From Pseudomonadota bacterium (GTDB lineage Bacteria; Pseudomonadota; Alphaproteobacteria; Acetobacterales; Acetobacteraceae), in NCBI GenBank assembly GCA_021841985.1, contig JAKCCP010000187.1, positions 1 through 17,800 of the forward strand: a DNA stretch of 17,800 bases, in the 5' to 3' direction. Within the stretch, counting starts at the first letter, position 1, and each line of letters opens with the position of its first letter. Under the pieces are notes generated by a model that did not search any database, was not told where the DNA came from, and worked only from the letters and a program-made list of their open reading frames with translations. The translations under genes and the position numbers were made by a program. Shown in pieces: positions 8,557 through 16,394 of the stretch.

Positions 8557-9477
8557 ATGACACTCGAACAACTCAGAATTTTCGTCGCCGTCGCCGAGCG
8601 CGAACACGTCACGCGGGCGAGCCTCGCCCTCAATCTCACGCAATCGGCGGTGAGTGCCGCGGTGCAGGCGCTGGAGGGACGGTTCGGGGTGAAATTATTC
8701 CACCGCGTCGGGCGCAATATCGCGCTCAGCGAGGCGGGGCGGATTTTTCTCGACGAGGCCCGCGCGGTGCTCGCCCGCGCCGCCGCCGCCGAGCGGGCGC
8801 TGGTCGATCTCAGCGGCCTCAAGCGCGGGCGGCTGGTGATTGCTGCGAGCCAGACCATCGCCGTCCACTGGCTGCCGCGCCATCTCGCGCGGTTTCGCGC
8901 CGCCTGGCCGGAGATCGATCTCAGCGTCACCATCGGCAACACCGCGCAGGTCTCGCACGCGGTCAAGGAGGGCGAGGCGGAACTCGGTTTCGTCGAAGGC
9001 GATACCGATGCGCCGATGCTGGCGGCGCGGCCGGTGGCGGAGGATCGGCTGGCGCTGATCACCCCGCCCGACCATCCCTGGGCGCTGGCGGACGCCGCGC
9101 CGAGCGCCGAGGCGCTGGCCGCGGCGAACTGGGTGATGCGTGAATCCGGCTCGGGCACCCGCGCGGGGCTGGAGGCGGCGCTGCGGGCGCGCGGGGTGGC
9201 GCCGGAGGCGCTGCGGGTGGTATTGGAGCTGCCGGCGAATGAGGCGGTGCGGGTCGCGGTCACGGCGGGGGCGGGGGTGAGCGCGCTCTCGGACTATGTC
9301 ATCGGCGAGGCGCTGGCCGCCGGGCAGGTGCGGCGCGTGCCCTTTGCCATGCCGGCACGGATGTTTCGGGCGCTCTGGCACCGCGAGCGGCATCGTGGCC
9401 ACGCCGCGACGGCGCTGCTCGAGCTGATCGCCGCCGAGGCGCCGGCGTCTCGCCGCGGCACCGCCGCCGGCGGCTGA
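8557..9477 (+). CDS. LysR-family transcriptional regulator
   Basis: This 306-aa protein has the classic LysR layout. A winged helix-turn-helix fills residues 1-60 (MTLEQLRIFVAVAER, then ASLALNLTQSAVSAAVQALE and LFHRVGR), followed by a linker helix and the periplasmic-binding-protein-like effector domain (LVIAASQTIA onwards, with ESGSGTR near residue 195). The start at 8557 gives the normal family N-terminus; in-frame ATGs at 8530 and 8542 would add non-conserved residues. The permease gene follows 24 bp downstream on the same strand, so the two may share a transcript, and the regulator may control the permease or the divergent uppP gene. The effector is unknown. Its C-terminus is Ala/Gly-rich and uninformative. 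Confidence 0.92.
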   Translation: MTLEQLRIFVAVAEREHVTRASLALNLTQSAVSAAVQALEGRFGVKLFHRVGRNIALSEAGRIFLDEARAVLARAAAAERALVDLSGLKRGRLVIAASQTIAVHWLPRHLARFRAAWPEIDLSVTIGNTAQVSHAVKEGEAELGFVEGDTDAPMLAARPVAEDRLALITPPDHPWALADAAPSAEALAAANWVMRESGSGTRAGLEAALRARGVAPEALRVVLELPANEAVRVAVTAGAGVSALSDYVIGEALAAGQVRRVPFAMPARMFRALWHRERHRGHAATALLELIAAEAPASRRGTAAGG

Positions 9478-9501
9478 ACCAACCGACGGGAGCACGAGAC
9501 G

Positions 9502-11481
9502 ATGCTGCGAGATCTGTTGTTCGGGCGCAAGCTCGCCAATCGAGAGGCCGAGGGACAGCGCATGGGGCTGGTCCCGGCCTTGCCGGCGATGGGTCTCGAC
9601 GGGCTCAGTTCCGCGGCCTATGGGCCGGAGGCGACGCTCAGCATTTTGGTGGCGGCGGGCGGGGCAGGGAGCGGCCTGGTCGCGCCGGTGACCTGGGTGA
9701 TCCTCGCGCTCCTGGCCATTCTTTATTTTTCCTACCGCCAGACCATCGCCGCCTACCCGAAGAATGGCGGCTCCTACACCGTCGCCTCGGAGAATCTCGG
9801 CGCCGCTGCCGGGCTGCTCGCCGCGATCGCCTTGATGATCGACTATACGCTCAACGTCGCGGTCGGCATTTCGGCGGGCGTCGCGGCGCTGATCTCGGCG
9901 CTGCCGGCGCTGCAACCCCTCACGCTCTGGCTCTGTCTCGCCATTCTCGCCGCCATCACCCTCATCAATTTGCGCGGGACCAAGGAATCGGGGCTTGCGT
10001 TCGCGCTGCCGACCTATCTGTTCCTCGGCTCCCTCGGCATCGTCCTGGTGCTCGGCGTCGTCAAAACGCTGCTCGGCGGCGGCCATCCGGCGGCGGTGAT
10101 CCGGCCGCCGCCGCTCCCCAAGGCGGGGGAGGCGGTCGGGCTCTGGCTGTTGCTGCGGGCGTTTGCCAGCGGCTGCACGGCGATGACCGGGGTCGAGGCG
10201 GTGAGCAACAGCACCAGCGCCTTTCGCGAGCCGGTGGTGGTGAACGCGCACCGCACCCTGACCGCGATCGTGGTGCTGCTCGGGCTTCTGCTGCTCGGGA
10301 TTTCCTATCTCGTGCCGGTCTACGGCATCTCGGCGATGGATCAGACGGCGCCCGGCTACCAAAGCGTGCTCTCGCAACTGATCACCGCGGTTTATGGCCA
10401 TGGCTGGTTCTATTACCTCACCATCGCCGGCATTCTCGCGGTGCTGTGCCTTTCCGCCAATACCAGCTTCGTCGGGTTTCCGCGTCTTTGCCGGCTGGTG
10501 GCGAAGGACAGTTTCCTCCCCCACGCATTTGCCGCGCCGGGGCGGCGGCTGGTGTATTCGGTTGGCGTTTTGTTCCTTGCCGTCGGCGCCGGGCTGTTGC
10601 TGATCGTCTTCGACGGCGTCACCGACCGGCTGATCCCGCTGTTCGCGGTCGGCGCCTTTCTCGCCTTCACGCTGTCGCAAGCGGGGATGGCGGTGCATTG
10701 GTGGCGGGCGCGCGGGGAGCACGGCGCCGGGGCGCATTTTCGCCTCGTCGTCAACGGCTTCGGCGCCGCCGCGACCGGGCTCGCGCTCGCCATCATCCTG
10801 GTCGCGAAATTCGTCGAGGGCGCCTGGATCACGGTTGCCATCATCCCGGCGATGCTGCTCCTGCTGCGCGCCATTCGCCGCTATTATGCGACGCTGGACA
10901 CAGCGATCCTCGGCGCCCGCGACCGCCGGGTGCAGTTTTCCCACTATGAGCCGCCGGTGGTGCTGCTGCCGATCGAGCGCTGGGACCGGCTCGGGCGCAA
11001 GGCGCTGAATTTCGCGCTGCGCGTCTCGCCCGACGTCTTCGCGCTGCATCTGACCGCGCTCGAAGGCCCCGATGGCGCGAGCGAGGGGGAGGAGGCGCAT
11101 GAGAAGACGCTGCGCGATAATTGGCGCCGCTATGTCGAGCAGCCGGCCAGGCGCGCCGGCCTCTCGCCGCCGCGACTGCTGATCGAGACCTCGCCGTTCC
11201 GGAGCATGGTTGGTCCCTTGCTGCGGGCGGCGCTCGATCTCGAAAAACGCTTTCCCGGCCGCCCGGTGATGGTGGTCATCCCGGAAGTGGTGGAAGGGCG
11301 CTGGTGGGAGATGTTTCTTCACACGCGCAATGCCCAGCGCCTGCGCCGGGCTTTGTTACGCCATGGCGGCGTCAATCTGGTGGTGGCGACGGTGCCGTGG
11401 CAGACCGCCGAGCCCGAGCCCTTGGGCGTGATCGCCGAGGAAGAGCCGGCGGAGGACGCCGCGGCGAAGCTCGCCCGATAG
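9502..11481 (+). CDS. KimA-like APC-superfamily permease
   Basis: This 659-aa protein has about 12 membrane helices in residues 20-460 and a cytosolic C-terminal domain of about 190 residues. Motifs match my recollection of the Bacillus subtilis potassium importer KimA (YdaO): LDGLSSAAYG (D33, Y40), YFSYRQTIAAYP, ENLG, DYTLNVAVGISAG (D114, Y115), GCTAMTGVEAVSN (T229, E232) and FTLSQAGM. Two positions that I recall near the KimA ion path differ: N118 for Thr and G122 for Ser. Both sit in DYTLNVAVG. Potassium or amino acid uptake by proton symport is the family-level expectation. Start 9502 has GGGAG at 9488-9492. The gene lies 24 bp after the LysR gene and converges with the aldolase gene downstream. 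Confidence 0.82.
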   Translation: MLRDLLFGRKLANREAEGQRMGLVPALPAMGLDGLSSAAYGPEATLSILVAAGGAGSGLVAPVTWVILALLAILYFSYRQTIAAYPKNGGSYTVASENLGAAAGLLAAIALMIDYTLNVAVGISAGVAALISALPALQPLTLWLCLAILAAITLINLRGTKESGLAFALPTYLFLGSLGIVLVLGVVKTLLGGGHPAAVIRPPPLPKAGEAVGLWLLLRAFASGCTAMTGVEAVSNSTSAFREPVVVNAHRTLTAIVVLLGLLLLGISYLVPVYGISAMDQTAPGYQSVLSQLITAVYGHGWFYYLTIAGILAVLCLSANTSFVGFPRLCRLVAKDSFLPHAFAAPGRRLVYSVGVLFLAVGAGLLLIVFDGVTDRLIPLFAVGAFLAFTLSQAGMAVHWWRARGEHGAGAHFRLVVNGFGAAATGLALAIILVAKFVEGAWITVAIIPAMLLLLRAIRRYYATLDTAILGARDRRVQFSHYEPPVVLLPIERWDRLGRKALNFALRVSPDVFALHLTALEGPDGASEGEEAHEKTLRDNWRRYVEQPARRAGLSPPRLLIETSPFRSMVGPLLRAALDLEKRFPGRPVMVVIPEVVEGRWWEMFLHTRNAQRLRRALLRHGGVNLVVATVPWQTAEPEPLGVIAEEEPAEDAAAKLAR

Positions 11482-11570
11482 GGGGCGGAGAGGCCGTGAC
11501 CGGGGACTTCGCGAGGCGCCAACCCTCAACGGGAATCGGGCGACGATCGCCGCGAGGTCGAAGGGCCCGG
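11482..11570. other. Convergent spacer with possible gene remnant
   Basis: This short spacer lies between the permease stop and the aldolase stop. An 8-bp inverted repeat, TGACCGGG (11497-11504) and CCCGGTCA (11566-11573), brackets it, but the arms are too far apart for a normal terminator and there is no T-run. On the - strand an ATG at 11574 overlaps the aldolase stop (ATGA) and opens a plausible N-terminus, MTGPFDLAAIVARFPL, which then runs antisense into the permease gene. It may be the remains of a downstream operon gene. Confidence 0.3.
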
Positions 11571-12233
11571 TCATGCCGCCCGCGTCGGCTCGTGCAGGCC
11601 GTAGGTCTCGAATTTCGCCGCGGTCTCGGCGATGTCGGCCTCGGAGAGCAGCACCGGCCCGCCGATCAGGAGGCTGTGGTAATATTGCCGGGCGATGGTT
11701 TCGAGTTCGACCGCCCGCCACATCGCCTTCGCCAGGGTCTCGCCGAGCGCGATCATGCCGTGATTGGCGAGGAGACAGGCGAGCCGGCCCGCGAGCGCCG
11801 TGAGCGCGTGCTCGGAGAGCGTCTTGGTGCCGAACGTGGCATAGGGGGCGCAGCGCACATTGGTGCCGCCGAAGGCCGCGATCATGTAATGGCAGGCGGG
11901 GATTTCCCGCCGGGTGATGGCGAGCGTGGTGCAATAGGTCGGATGGCTATGCACGACGGCGTTGATCTCCGGCCGCGCGCGCAGGATATCGAGATGGAAA
12001 CGCCATTCGCTGGATGGCGGCAGCGGCCCCGACCAGGCGCCATACTCGCCGCCGATCGGCATCACCGCGACGTCTTCGGGGCGCATCGTCTCATAAGGCA
12101 CGGCGGAGGGCGAAATCAGCATGGTCTCGCCGCGGCGGACGCTGATATTGCCCGACGTGCCCTGGTTGATGCCGAGCGCGTTCATCTGCCGGCAGGCGGC
12201 GACGATGGCGTGGCGAACCGTGGTTTCGGTCAT
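11571..12233 (-). CDS. Class II aldolase/adducin family (FucA-like)
   Basis: This 220-aa zinc-dependent aldolase resembles L-fuculose-1-phosphate aldolase in length and motifs. GTSGNIS (25-31) and SPSAVPYE (41-48) form the phosphate-binding part. Zinc ligands are H95 and H97 in HSHPTYC and H158 in ANHG, and E76 in SSEWRFH is the catalytic acid/base; these correspond to H92, H94, H155 and E73 of E. coli FucA. The reaction is probably cleavage of a ketose phosphate or a related hydroxy compound to dihydroxyacetone phosphate and an aldehyde. The exact substrate is open, since no sugar kinase or isomerase is adjacent. The start at 12233 has GGAGGA (complement of 12243-12248), which abuts a palindromic repeat element separating this gene from mazG upstream. 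Confidence 0.9.
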   Translation of the reverse strand: MTETTVRHAIVAACRQMNALGINQGTSGNISVRRGETMLISPSAVPYETMRPEDVAVMPIGGEYGAWSGPLPPSSEWRFHLDILRARPEINAVVHSHPTYCTTLAITRREIPACHYMIAAFGGTNVRCAPYATFGTKTLSEHALTALAGRLACLLANHGMIALGETLAKAMWRAVELETIARQYYHSLLIGGPVLLSEADIAETAAKFETYGLHEPTRAA

Positions 12234-12246
12234 GGCGGAAGATCCT

Positions 12247-12354
12247 CCAGAGCAGCATCCGTTCAGATAGGATCATCCGAACGGATTAAGTTGCTCGCCA
12301 AAACAAAGAGATAGAGAAATATTCGTGAGCCACCGCGAACGGATGTTGCTCTAG
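12247..12354. repeat. Composite palindromic intergenic repeat element
   Basis: Imperfect 18-bp terminal inverted repeats bound this 108-bp stretch: CCAGAGCAGCATCCGTTC at 12247-12264, and its complement at 12337-12354 with two mismatches. The left part (12250-12297) is itself an imperfect hairpin, since GAACGGAT plus TTGCTC recurs at 12279-12296. The middle (about 12298-12317) has an AAACAAAGAGATAGAG-like stretch that I associate with interspersed palindromic elements of alphaproteobacteria. It is AT-richer than its flanks. The right arm contains the mazG stop codon (12351-12353) and the left arm abuts the aldolase Shine-Dalgarno. I read it as a non-autonomous interspersed repeat that can fold in the transcript; copy number elsewhere is untested. 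Confidence 0.65.
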
Positions 12355-13133
12355 CCGTTGCCTCGCTCCGCCGCCTTCACCGCCGCCCAGGCCGCCTCCA
12401 TCGCCGCGAGCCCCGCTTCCGCCGGGGTTTCGCCGGTGGCGGCCAGCCGCGCCTCCATTGCGTTGAAGCGGCGGGTGAATTTGCGGTTCGCCCGGCGCAG
12501 CGCGGTCTCGGGATCGAGCCCGAGCTTGCGGGCGAGATTGGCGAGCACGAACAGCATGTCGCCGACCTCGTCCTCGAGCCGCGCCGGGTCGGCGCTCGCG
12601 AGTTCGGCGCGAAGTTCGGAGGTCTCCTCATCGAGTTTGGCGAGAACCGCCTCGGCATCCGGCCAGTCAAAGCCGACCCGGGCGGCGCGCGCGGTGAGTT
12701 TATGCGCGCGAGCGAGGGCGGGGAGTGCGGCCGGCACGCCGGCGAGGGTTCCGGTCGCGCCGCCCGCCGCGCGTTCGGCGGCCTTGCCGCGCTCCCACAT
12801 GCCGGCCTCGGCGCGCGCCTCGCCGAACACATGCGGATGCCGGCGGATCATTTTGTCGCTGATCGCGCGCGCGATGTCGGCGAAAGCGAAATGGCCCGCC
12901 TCCTCGGCGAGCCGCGCGTGATAGACCACCTGAAACAGGAGATCGCCCAATTCATCGGCGAGGGCGGGGATGTCGTCCCGGGCGATGGCGTCGGCGACTT
13001 CGTGGGCCTCCTCGATGGTATAGGGCGCGATGGTCGCGAAATCCTGCGCCCGGTCCCAGGGGCAGCCGGTCTCGGGATCGCGCAGCGCCGCCATGATCGT
13101 GATCAGGCGGCGGAGTTCCGCCTCCGCGCTCAT
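12351..13133 (-). CDS. mazG: Nucleoside triphosphate pyrophosphohydrolase MazG
   Basis: This 260-aa all-alpha NTP pyrophosphohydrolase hydrolyses canonical and aberrant NTPs to NMP and PPi; it is a house-cleaning enzyme that can also influence ppGpp levels. Two tandem MazG domains are visible. The N-terminal one has GCPWDRAQ (23-30), EEAHE (41-45) and DELGDLLFQVV (60-70), and the C-terminal one has LDEETSELRAEL and DEVGDMLFVLANLARK. Length matches E. coli MazG (263 aa). The start at 13133 overlaps the stop of the HpaB-family gene by 4 bp (TCAT on +), so the two are probably coupled. The stop TAG lies inside the arm of a palindromic repeat element. It is not linked to a MazEF toxin-antitoxin pair here. 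Confidence 0.95.
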   Translation of the reverse strand: MSAEAELRRLITIMAALRDPETGCPWDRAQDFATIAPYTIEEAHEVADAIARDDIPALADELGDLLFQVVYHARLAEEAGHFAFADIARAISDKMIRRHPHVFGEARAEAGMWERGKAAERAAGGATGTLAGVPAALPALARAHKLTARAARVGFDWPDAEAVLAKLDEETSELRAELASADPARLEDEVGDMLFVLANLARKLGLDPETALRRANRKFTRRFNAMEARLAATGETPAEAGLAAMEAAWAAVKAAERGNG

Positions 13134-14635
13134 GATGGCGGCGCGCAGCCGCTCGCGCAGCAGCGTCCGGGCTGGCGCGAGGGGCGCTGGCCTTCGTCGA
13201 GCAGGCCGCGATCGAGCAGGCGCTCGACCAGTTCGGTTTTCTCCGCCAGCGGATAATGGCGCCAGATTTCGCGCTTCATCGCCTCCGGCGAGCCGCCGCC
13301 ATGGAGCGAGATGACCGAATACCAGCCGCCCTGATGGGACACGGTCAAATCCTCGAGGAGGCGCGCGACGTCGCGCCGCCGCTCGGGCGGGATATCGGCG
13401 CGGCCGGCGAAAACGCTGGCGAGTGCTGCGCTGGTTTCCGGATTGTGGTCCTCCTCCGGGCCGGGGAGGGCGACGATCAGCCCGCCGGAGAGGTAATGCG
13501 CGAGGCGCTGCATGTCGTAGATCTTGGCCGCGAGCAGGAGCTTGCCGATATTGGCGAAGACCGGCTCGGGCATCATCGATCCGGCCGGGTCGGCGACACC
13601 ATAGACCGAGGCCGCGACGCCGCAGGCGAAAAACCCTTCCGTCACGGTGATCAGCTCCACCATCGCGTCCCGGATATGCCCATGGCGATCGGGATCGAGG
13701 CCGTTCGCCGCCGTCATCAGGGCGCCGGCGCCGATCAGGAGATCGCCGAAGCCGGCGCGCGCGCCGATGCAGGAATGGCGATGGTGGGTGGCATAGGCGG
13801 TGGTGAGAAACCCGCCTTCCGCGACCTCGCCGGCGAGGAAGACGCGCGCGTCGGGAACGAACACGTCCTCGAAATGGACGACACCGGTCGATTGGCCGTA
13901 ACGCGCGGAGAATTTCGCCGCCGCCTCGCCCGGGCGGCCGGCCGGGCGGGCGATGATCGTCACCCCCGGCGCATCCACCGGCACCGCGCAGGCGACCGCC
14001 GAGGCGGCATCCTCGGGGTGATGGGTGCGGCAGGGGAGGACCAGGAATTCATGCAGGTAGGGCGCGCCGGTGACGATCGCCTTGACGCCGCGAATGACGA
14101 TGCCGCCCGGCCGGCGGCCGGTGATGTGGACGTAAGCGTCACGATCGGCCTGCGCGCCAGGGCGGCGCGCGCGGTCGCCCTTGGCGTCGGTCATGGCGAT
14201 GCCGAGCGCGAGATCCTGGTCCTGCACGGCGGCGAGATAGGCGAGAAAACGCGGATGATAATCCGTCCCCTGCGCGTCATCGCAGCGTCTCGTCGCCTGG
14301 AACAGCGCCCCTAGCGCGTCATGGGCGAGATAGCGCTGCGCGCAGCCGGATTCCCGGCAGACCAGGCGCACCGCTTCGAGCTTGCGGCGGAGATCGTCGG
14401 TGGTCTCGTCGATATGCAGCATGCGGTTGACGATCTCGCCGGAGGCCGATTGGCGGGCGGTCATCAGCGCCGCGTGTTCGGGGCGATGGGCGAAATCATA
14501 GGTGACACCGATCGCCGCGATGCCGGGGGCGAGAGCGGGCGCATCGGCGACGCTTTCGATCGCCTCGCCATTGACGAAGACCCGCGGCCGCAGGCGCCGG
14601 AGGCTGTCGCGATAGGCGGCGGCGGTCATCAGCAT
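13130..14635 (-). CDS. HpaB/AbfD-family flavoprotein lacking FeS ligands
   Basis: This 501-aa protein belongs to the 4-hydroxyphenylacetate 3-hydroxylase / 4-hydroxybutyryl-CoA dehydratase superfamily, with an acyl-CoA-dehydrogenase-like fold. The N-terminus MLMTAAAYRDSLRRL is typical. Mid-region motifs TDAKGDRARRP, GGIVIRGVKAIVTGAP and HHRHSCIGARAGFGD resemble AbfD most. As I recall, AbfD binds [4Fe-4S] through C99, C103, H292 and C299. Here the matching positions are C98, Y102, H285 and A292, so two cysteines are missing and a cluster is unlikely. It is probably FAD- or FADH2-using, as a monooxygenase or an altered dehydratase. The start at 14635 has GGGGAG at 8 bp; an upstream ATG (14731) adds 32 atypical residues. 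It overlaps mazG by 4 bp. The substrate is unknown. Confidence 0.8.
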   Translation of the reverse strand: MLMTAAAYRDSLRRLRPRVFVNGEAIESVADAPALAPGIAAIGVTYDFAHRPEHAALMTARQSASGEIVNRMLHIDETTDDLRRKLEAVRLVCRESGCAQRYLAHDALGALFQATRRCDDAQGTDYHPRFLAYLAAVQDQDLALGIAMTDAKGDRARRPGAQADRDAYVHITGRRPGGIVIRGVKAIVTGAPYLHEFLVLPCRTHHPEDAASAVACAVPVDAPGVTIIARPAGRPGEAAAKFSARYGQSTGVVHFEDVFVPDARVFLAGEVAEGGFLTTAYATHHRHSCIGARAGFGDLLIGAGALMTAANGLDPDRHGHIRDAMVELITVTEGFFACGVAASVYGVADPAGSMMPEPVFANIGKLLLAAKIYDMQRLAHYLSGGLIVALPGPEEDHNPETSAALASVFAGRADIPPERRRDVARLLEDLTVSHQGGWYSVISLHGGGSPEAMKREIWRHYPLAEKTELVERLLDRGLLDEGQRPSRQPGRCCASGCAPPS

Positions 14636-14741
14636 GGCGCGCTCTCCCCGTCCGGCGGCGATGATCCGCCCGCCCCGATCATAGGCAACCGCCCGGAGCG
14701 TTGCCAAGCGCAACACCCCGGGCGGCGTCATGACCGGCCTT

Positions 14742-14760
14742 GGCTGAAATCGCGTCAGCC
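14742..14760. other. Hairpin at the htrA stop codon
   Basis: GGCTGA (14742-14747) and TCAGCC (14755-14760) form a perfect 6-bp stem with a 7-nt loop overlapping the htrA stop (14755-14757 on +, read as TGA on -). No T-run follows, so it is at best a weak or Rho-assisted end of the protease transcript. Confidence 0.25.
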
Positions 14761-16302
14761 GGCGTGGGGCTTGTCGAGATCGATCGCGACGAAGGCGGCG
14801 TTGCCGTGGCGGAGGATGCGGAGTGCGACCGCATGATGCTCATGCGCCGATTTGCGGATCGCCGAGACCGCGGCGTCCGGCCCGTCGATCGCCGTGGTGC
14901 CGACCCCGACGACGACATCGCCGGGCTCGATCCCCGCCGCTTCCGCCGGCGAGCCGGGCTCGACCGCGGCCACCACCGCGCCCTTGCTCTCGGCCGGCAG
15001 GTCGAGCTGGTCGCGGAGTTCGGGCGAAAGCGGCTGCAAGGCGAGGCCGACACGCGGCGTCTCCGCCCCCGCCGCGCCGCCGCGATCGGCGGTCTCGCCA
15101 TCGGTCTGGGCGGCGATCGTCACCGTCTCGGTGGCCGGCGCGCCGTTCCTGATCAGGGTGATTTTGGCGTCCGCCCCCGGTTTCAGGGCGGCGATCTCGC
15201 GCGCCAGATCGCGCGGATCGGCGACCGCCTGGCCATCGACGGCGGTGATCACGTCGCCGGGCTGGAGTCCGGCCTTGGCGGCCGGCGAGCGCGGCTCGAC
15301 ATTGGCGACCAGGGCGCCTTTGTCGCCGCTCTGGCCGGCGGGAAGAGCGAGCGCCGCCCGCAGCGCCGCCGCCACCGGCTGCGCCGCGACGCCGAGATAG
15401 CCGCGCGTCACATGGCCGGAGGTTTCGATATCGGCGACCACGGTCTTCACCAGATTGGCGGGGATCGCGAAGCCGATGCCGATCGAGCCGCCGCTCGGCG
15501 AAAGGATCGCGGTGTTGACGCCGACCACGGTGCCATCCTGGGTAAATAACGGGCCGCCGGAATTGCCCTGATTGATCGGCGCATCGACCTGGATGAAATT
15601 GTCATAGGGGCCGGCGCCGATATCGCGCCCCTTGGCCGAGACGATGCCGGCGGTGACGCTGCCGCCGAGGCCGAACGGGTTGCCCATCGCGATCACCCAT
15701 TGGCCGGGCTTGACCGCGCTCGAATCGCCGAGCGTGACATAGGGCAGGGGATGGTCGGCGGTGACGCGCAGCACGGCGAGATCGGTGCGAGCATCGCGGC
15801 CGACGACCTTGGCCGGCAATTCGCTGCCGTCGCTCAGCGTCACCATCACCGATTTCGCCTCGTGGACGACGTGGTTGTTGGTGACGATGATGCCGTCGGG
15901 GCTGACGATGAAGCCCGAGCCGCGCGCCTCGATCAGGTGCTTATGGGCCGGCATCCCGTCCGGCGCCATCGGGAACGGCGAGGGCATCGGCCCTTCGTCA
16001 TCGGTCTGGCTCGCCTGCAAGCGGGTGGTGATGGAGACCACCGCCGGTTTGACCCGGCTGACGAGAGCGGAGAAATCCGGCAGCGCGGCTTGGGCCGGGG
16101 CGGTTTGGGTCGGGGCGGTTTGGGTCGGGGCGGTTTCGCCGGCCTGCGCCGGGCTGCGTTCGGCCAGGGCATAACCGCCGAGCGCGGTGCCGGCGAGCAG
16201 GGCGGCGGCGAGGAGGCTCCCCGAGCGCGCCTTGCGCCGGCACATCAGCCCCTTGGCGGCCGGGGCGGCTTCGGTCTGGCGGGTGTGTTCTTGCGTTGAC
16301 AT
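14755..16302 (-). CDS. Periplasmic DegP/HtrA-type serine protease
   Basis: This 515-aa Do-like protease/chaperone degrades misfolded envelope proteins. It has an N-terminal membrane/signal segment (about residues 29-47), a Thr/Pro/Ala/Gln-rich linker (about 56-72) and a trypsin-like domain with the triad H144 (TNNHVV), D174 (RTDLAVL) and S248 (NQGNSGGP). Two PDZ domains follow (about 300-395 and 415-510), with the carboxylate-binding loops GYLGV and VGLAL. I chose ATG 16302, preceded on - by AAGGAA about 6 bp away, because an in-frame opening to 16416 adds residues without family character. It probably stands alone; a dyad at 16395-16421 lies in its upstream region. A tandem 15-bp repeat encodes TAPTQ repeats in the linker. 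Confidence 0.93.
   Translation of the reverse strand: MSTQEHTRQTEAAPAAKGLMCRRKARSGSLLAAALLAGTALGGYALAERSPAQAGETAPTQTAPTQTAPAQAALPDFSALVSRVKPAVVSITTRLQASQTDDEGPMPSPFPMAPDGMPAHKHLIEARGSGFIVSPDGIIVTNNHVVHEAKSVMVTLSDGSELPAKVVGRDARTDLAVLRVTADHPLPYVTLGDSSAVKPGQWVIAMGNPFGLGGSVTAGIVSAKGRDIGAGPYDNFIQVDAPINQGNSGGPLFTQDGTVVGVNTAILSPSGGSIGIGFAIPANLVKTVVADIETSGHVTRGYLGVAAQPVAAALRAALALPAGQSGDKGALVANVEPRSPAAKAGLQPGDVITAVDGQAVADPRDLAREIAALKPGADAKITLIRNGAPATETVTIAAQTDGETADRGGAAGAETPRVGLALQPLSPELRDQLDLPAESKGAVVAAVEPGSPAEAAGIEPGDVVVGVGTTAIDGPDAAVSAIRKSAHEHHAVALRILRHGNAAFVAIDLDKPHAG
16091..16135. repeat. 15-bp tandem repeat in htrA linker, G-rich
   Basis: Three copies of TGGGYCGGGGCGGTT lie at 16091-16105, 16106-16120 and 16121-16135; the last two are identical and the first differs by one base. 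On the coding strand they give the Ala-Pro-Thr-Gln-Thr type linker repeat between signal segment and protease. On the + strand the runs GGG-GGGG-GGG-GGGG-GGG-GGGG with 2- and 6-nt loops fit the usual G-quadruplex pattern. The copy number could vary in frame without breaking the gene. Confidence 0.85.
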
Positions 16303-16394
16303 CGCGTGTTCCTTGAACAAAGAAGTGGCCGTGCCACGACGAATGCGATGTTGGACCAGACGGCCGAACGTTGCCGTGACGGAGCAATGAAAAC

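Noticed and set aside
8557..9477. LysR protein as regulator of the homogentisate operon
   Set aside because: It is about 8.4 kb from that operon's start, beyond a convergent gene pair, and sits next to uppP and the permease; nothing in the sequence links it to the operon.
8695..11322. An 875-codon - strand open frame opposite the LysR and permease genes
   Set aside because: Same antisense artefact: low-complexity Arg/Gln/Ala/Gly composition, no recognisable domain, and the + strand genes are unambiguous.
11497..11573. 8-bp inverted repeat as a bidirectional terminator
   Set aside because: The arms are 61 bp apart, there is no T-run, and one arm is part of the aldolase stop codon region; chance is likely in GC-rich DNA.
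12351..13133. MazG as a component of a MazEF toxin-antitoxin or defence locus
   Set aside because: No mazE/mazF-like or defence gene is adjacent; the two-domain, 260-aa form is the housekeeping type.
13130..14635. HpaB-like gene as part of the homogentisate pathway
   Set aside because: True HpaB makes homoprotocatechuate (3,4-dihydroxyphenylacetate), not homogentisate. This gene is 6 kb away on the other strand, and its motifs are closer to the dehydratase branch.
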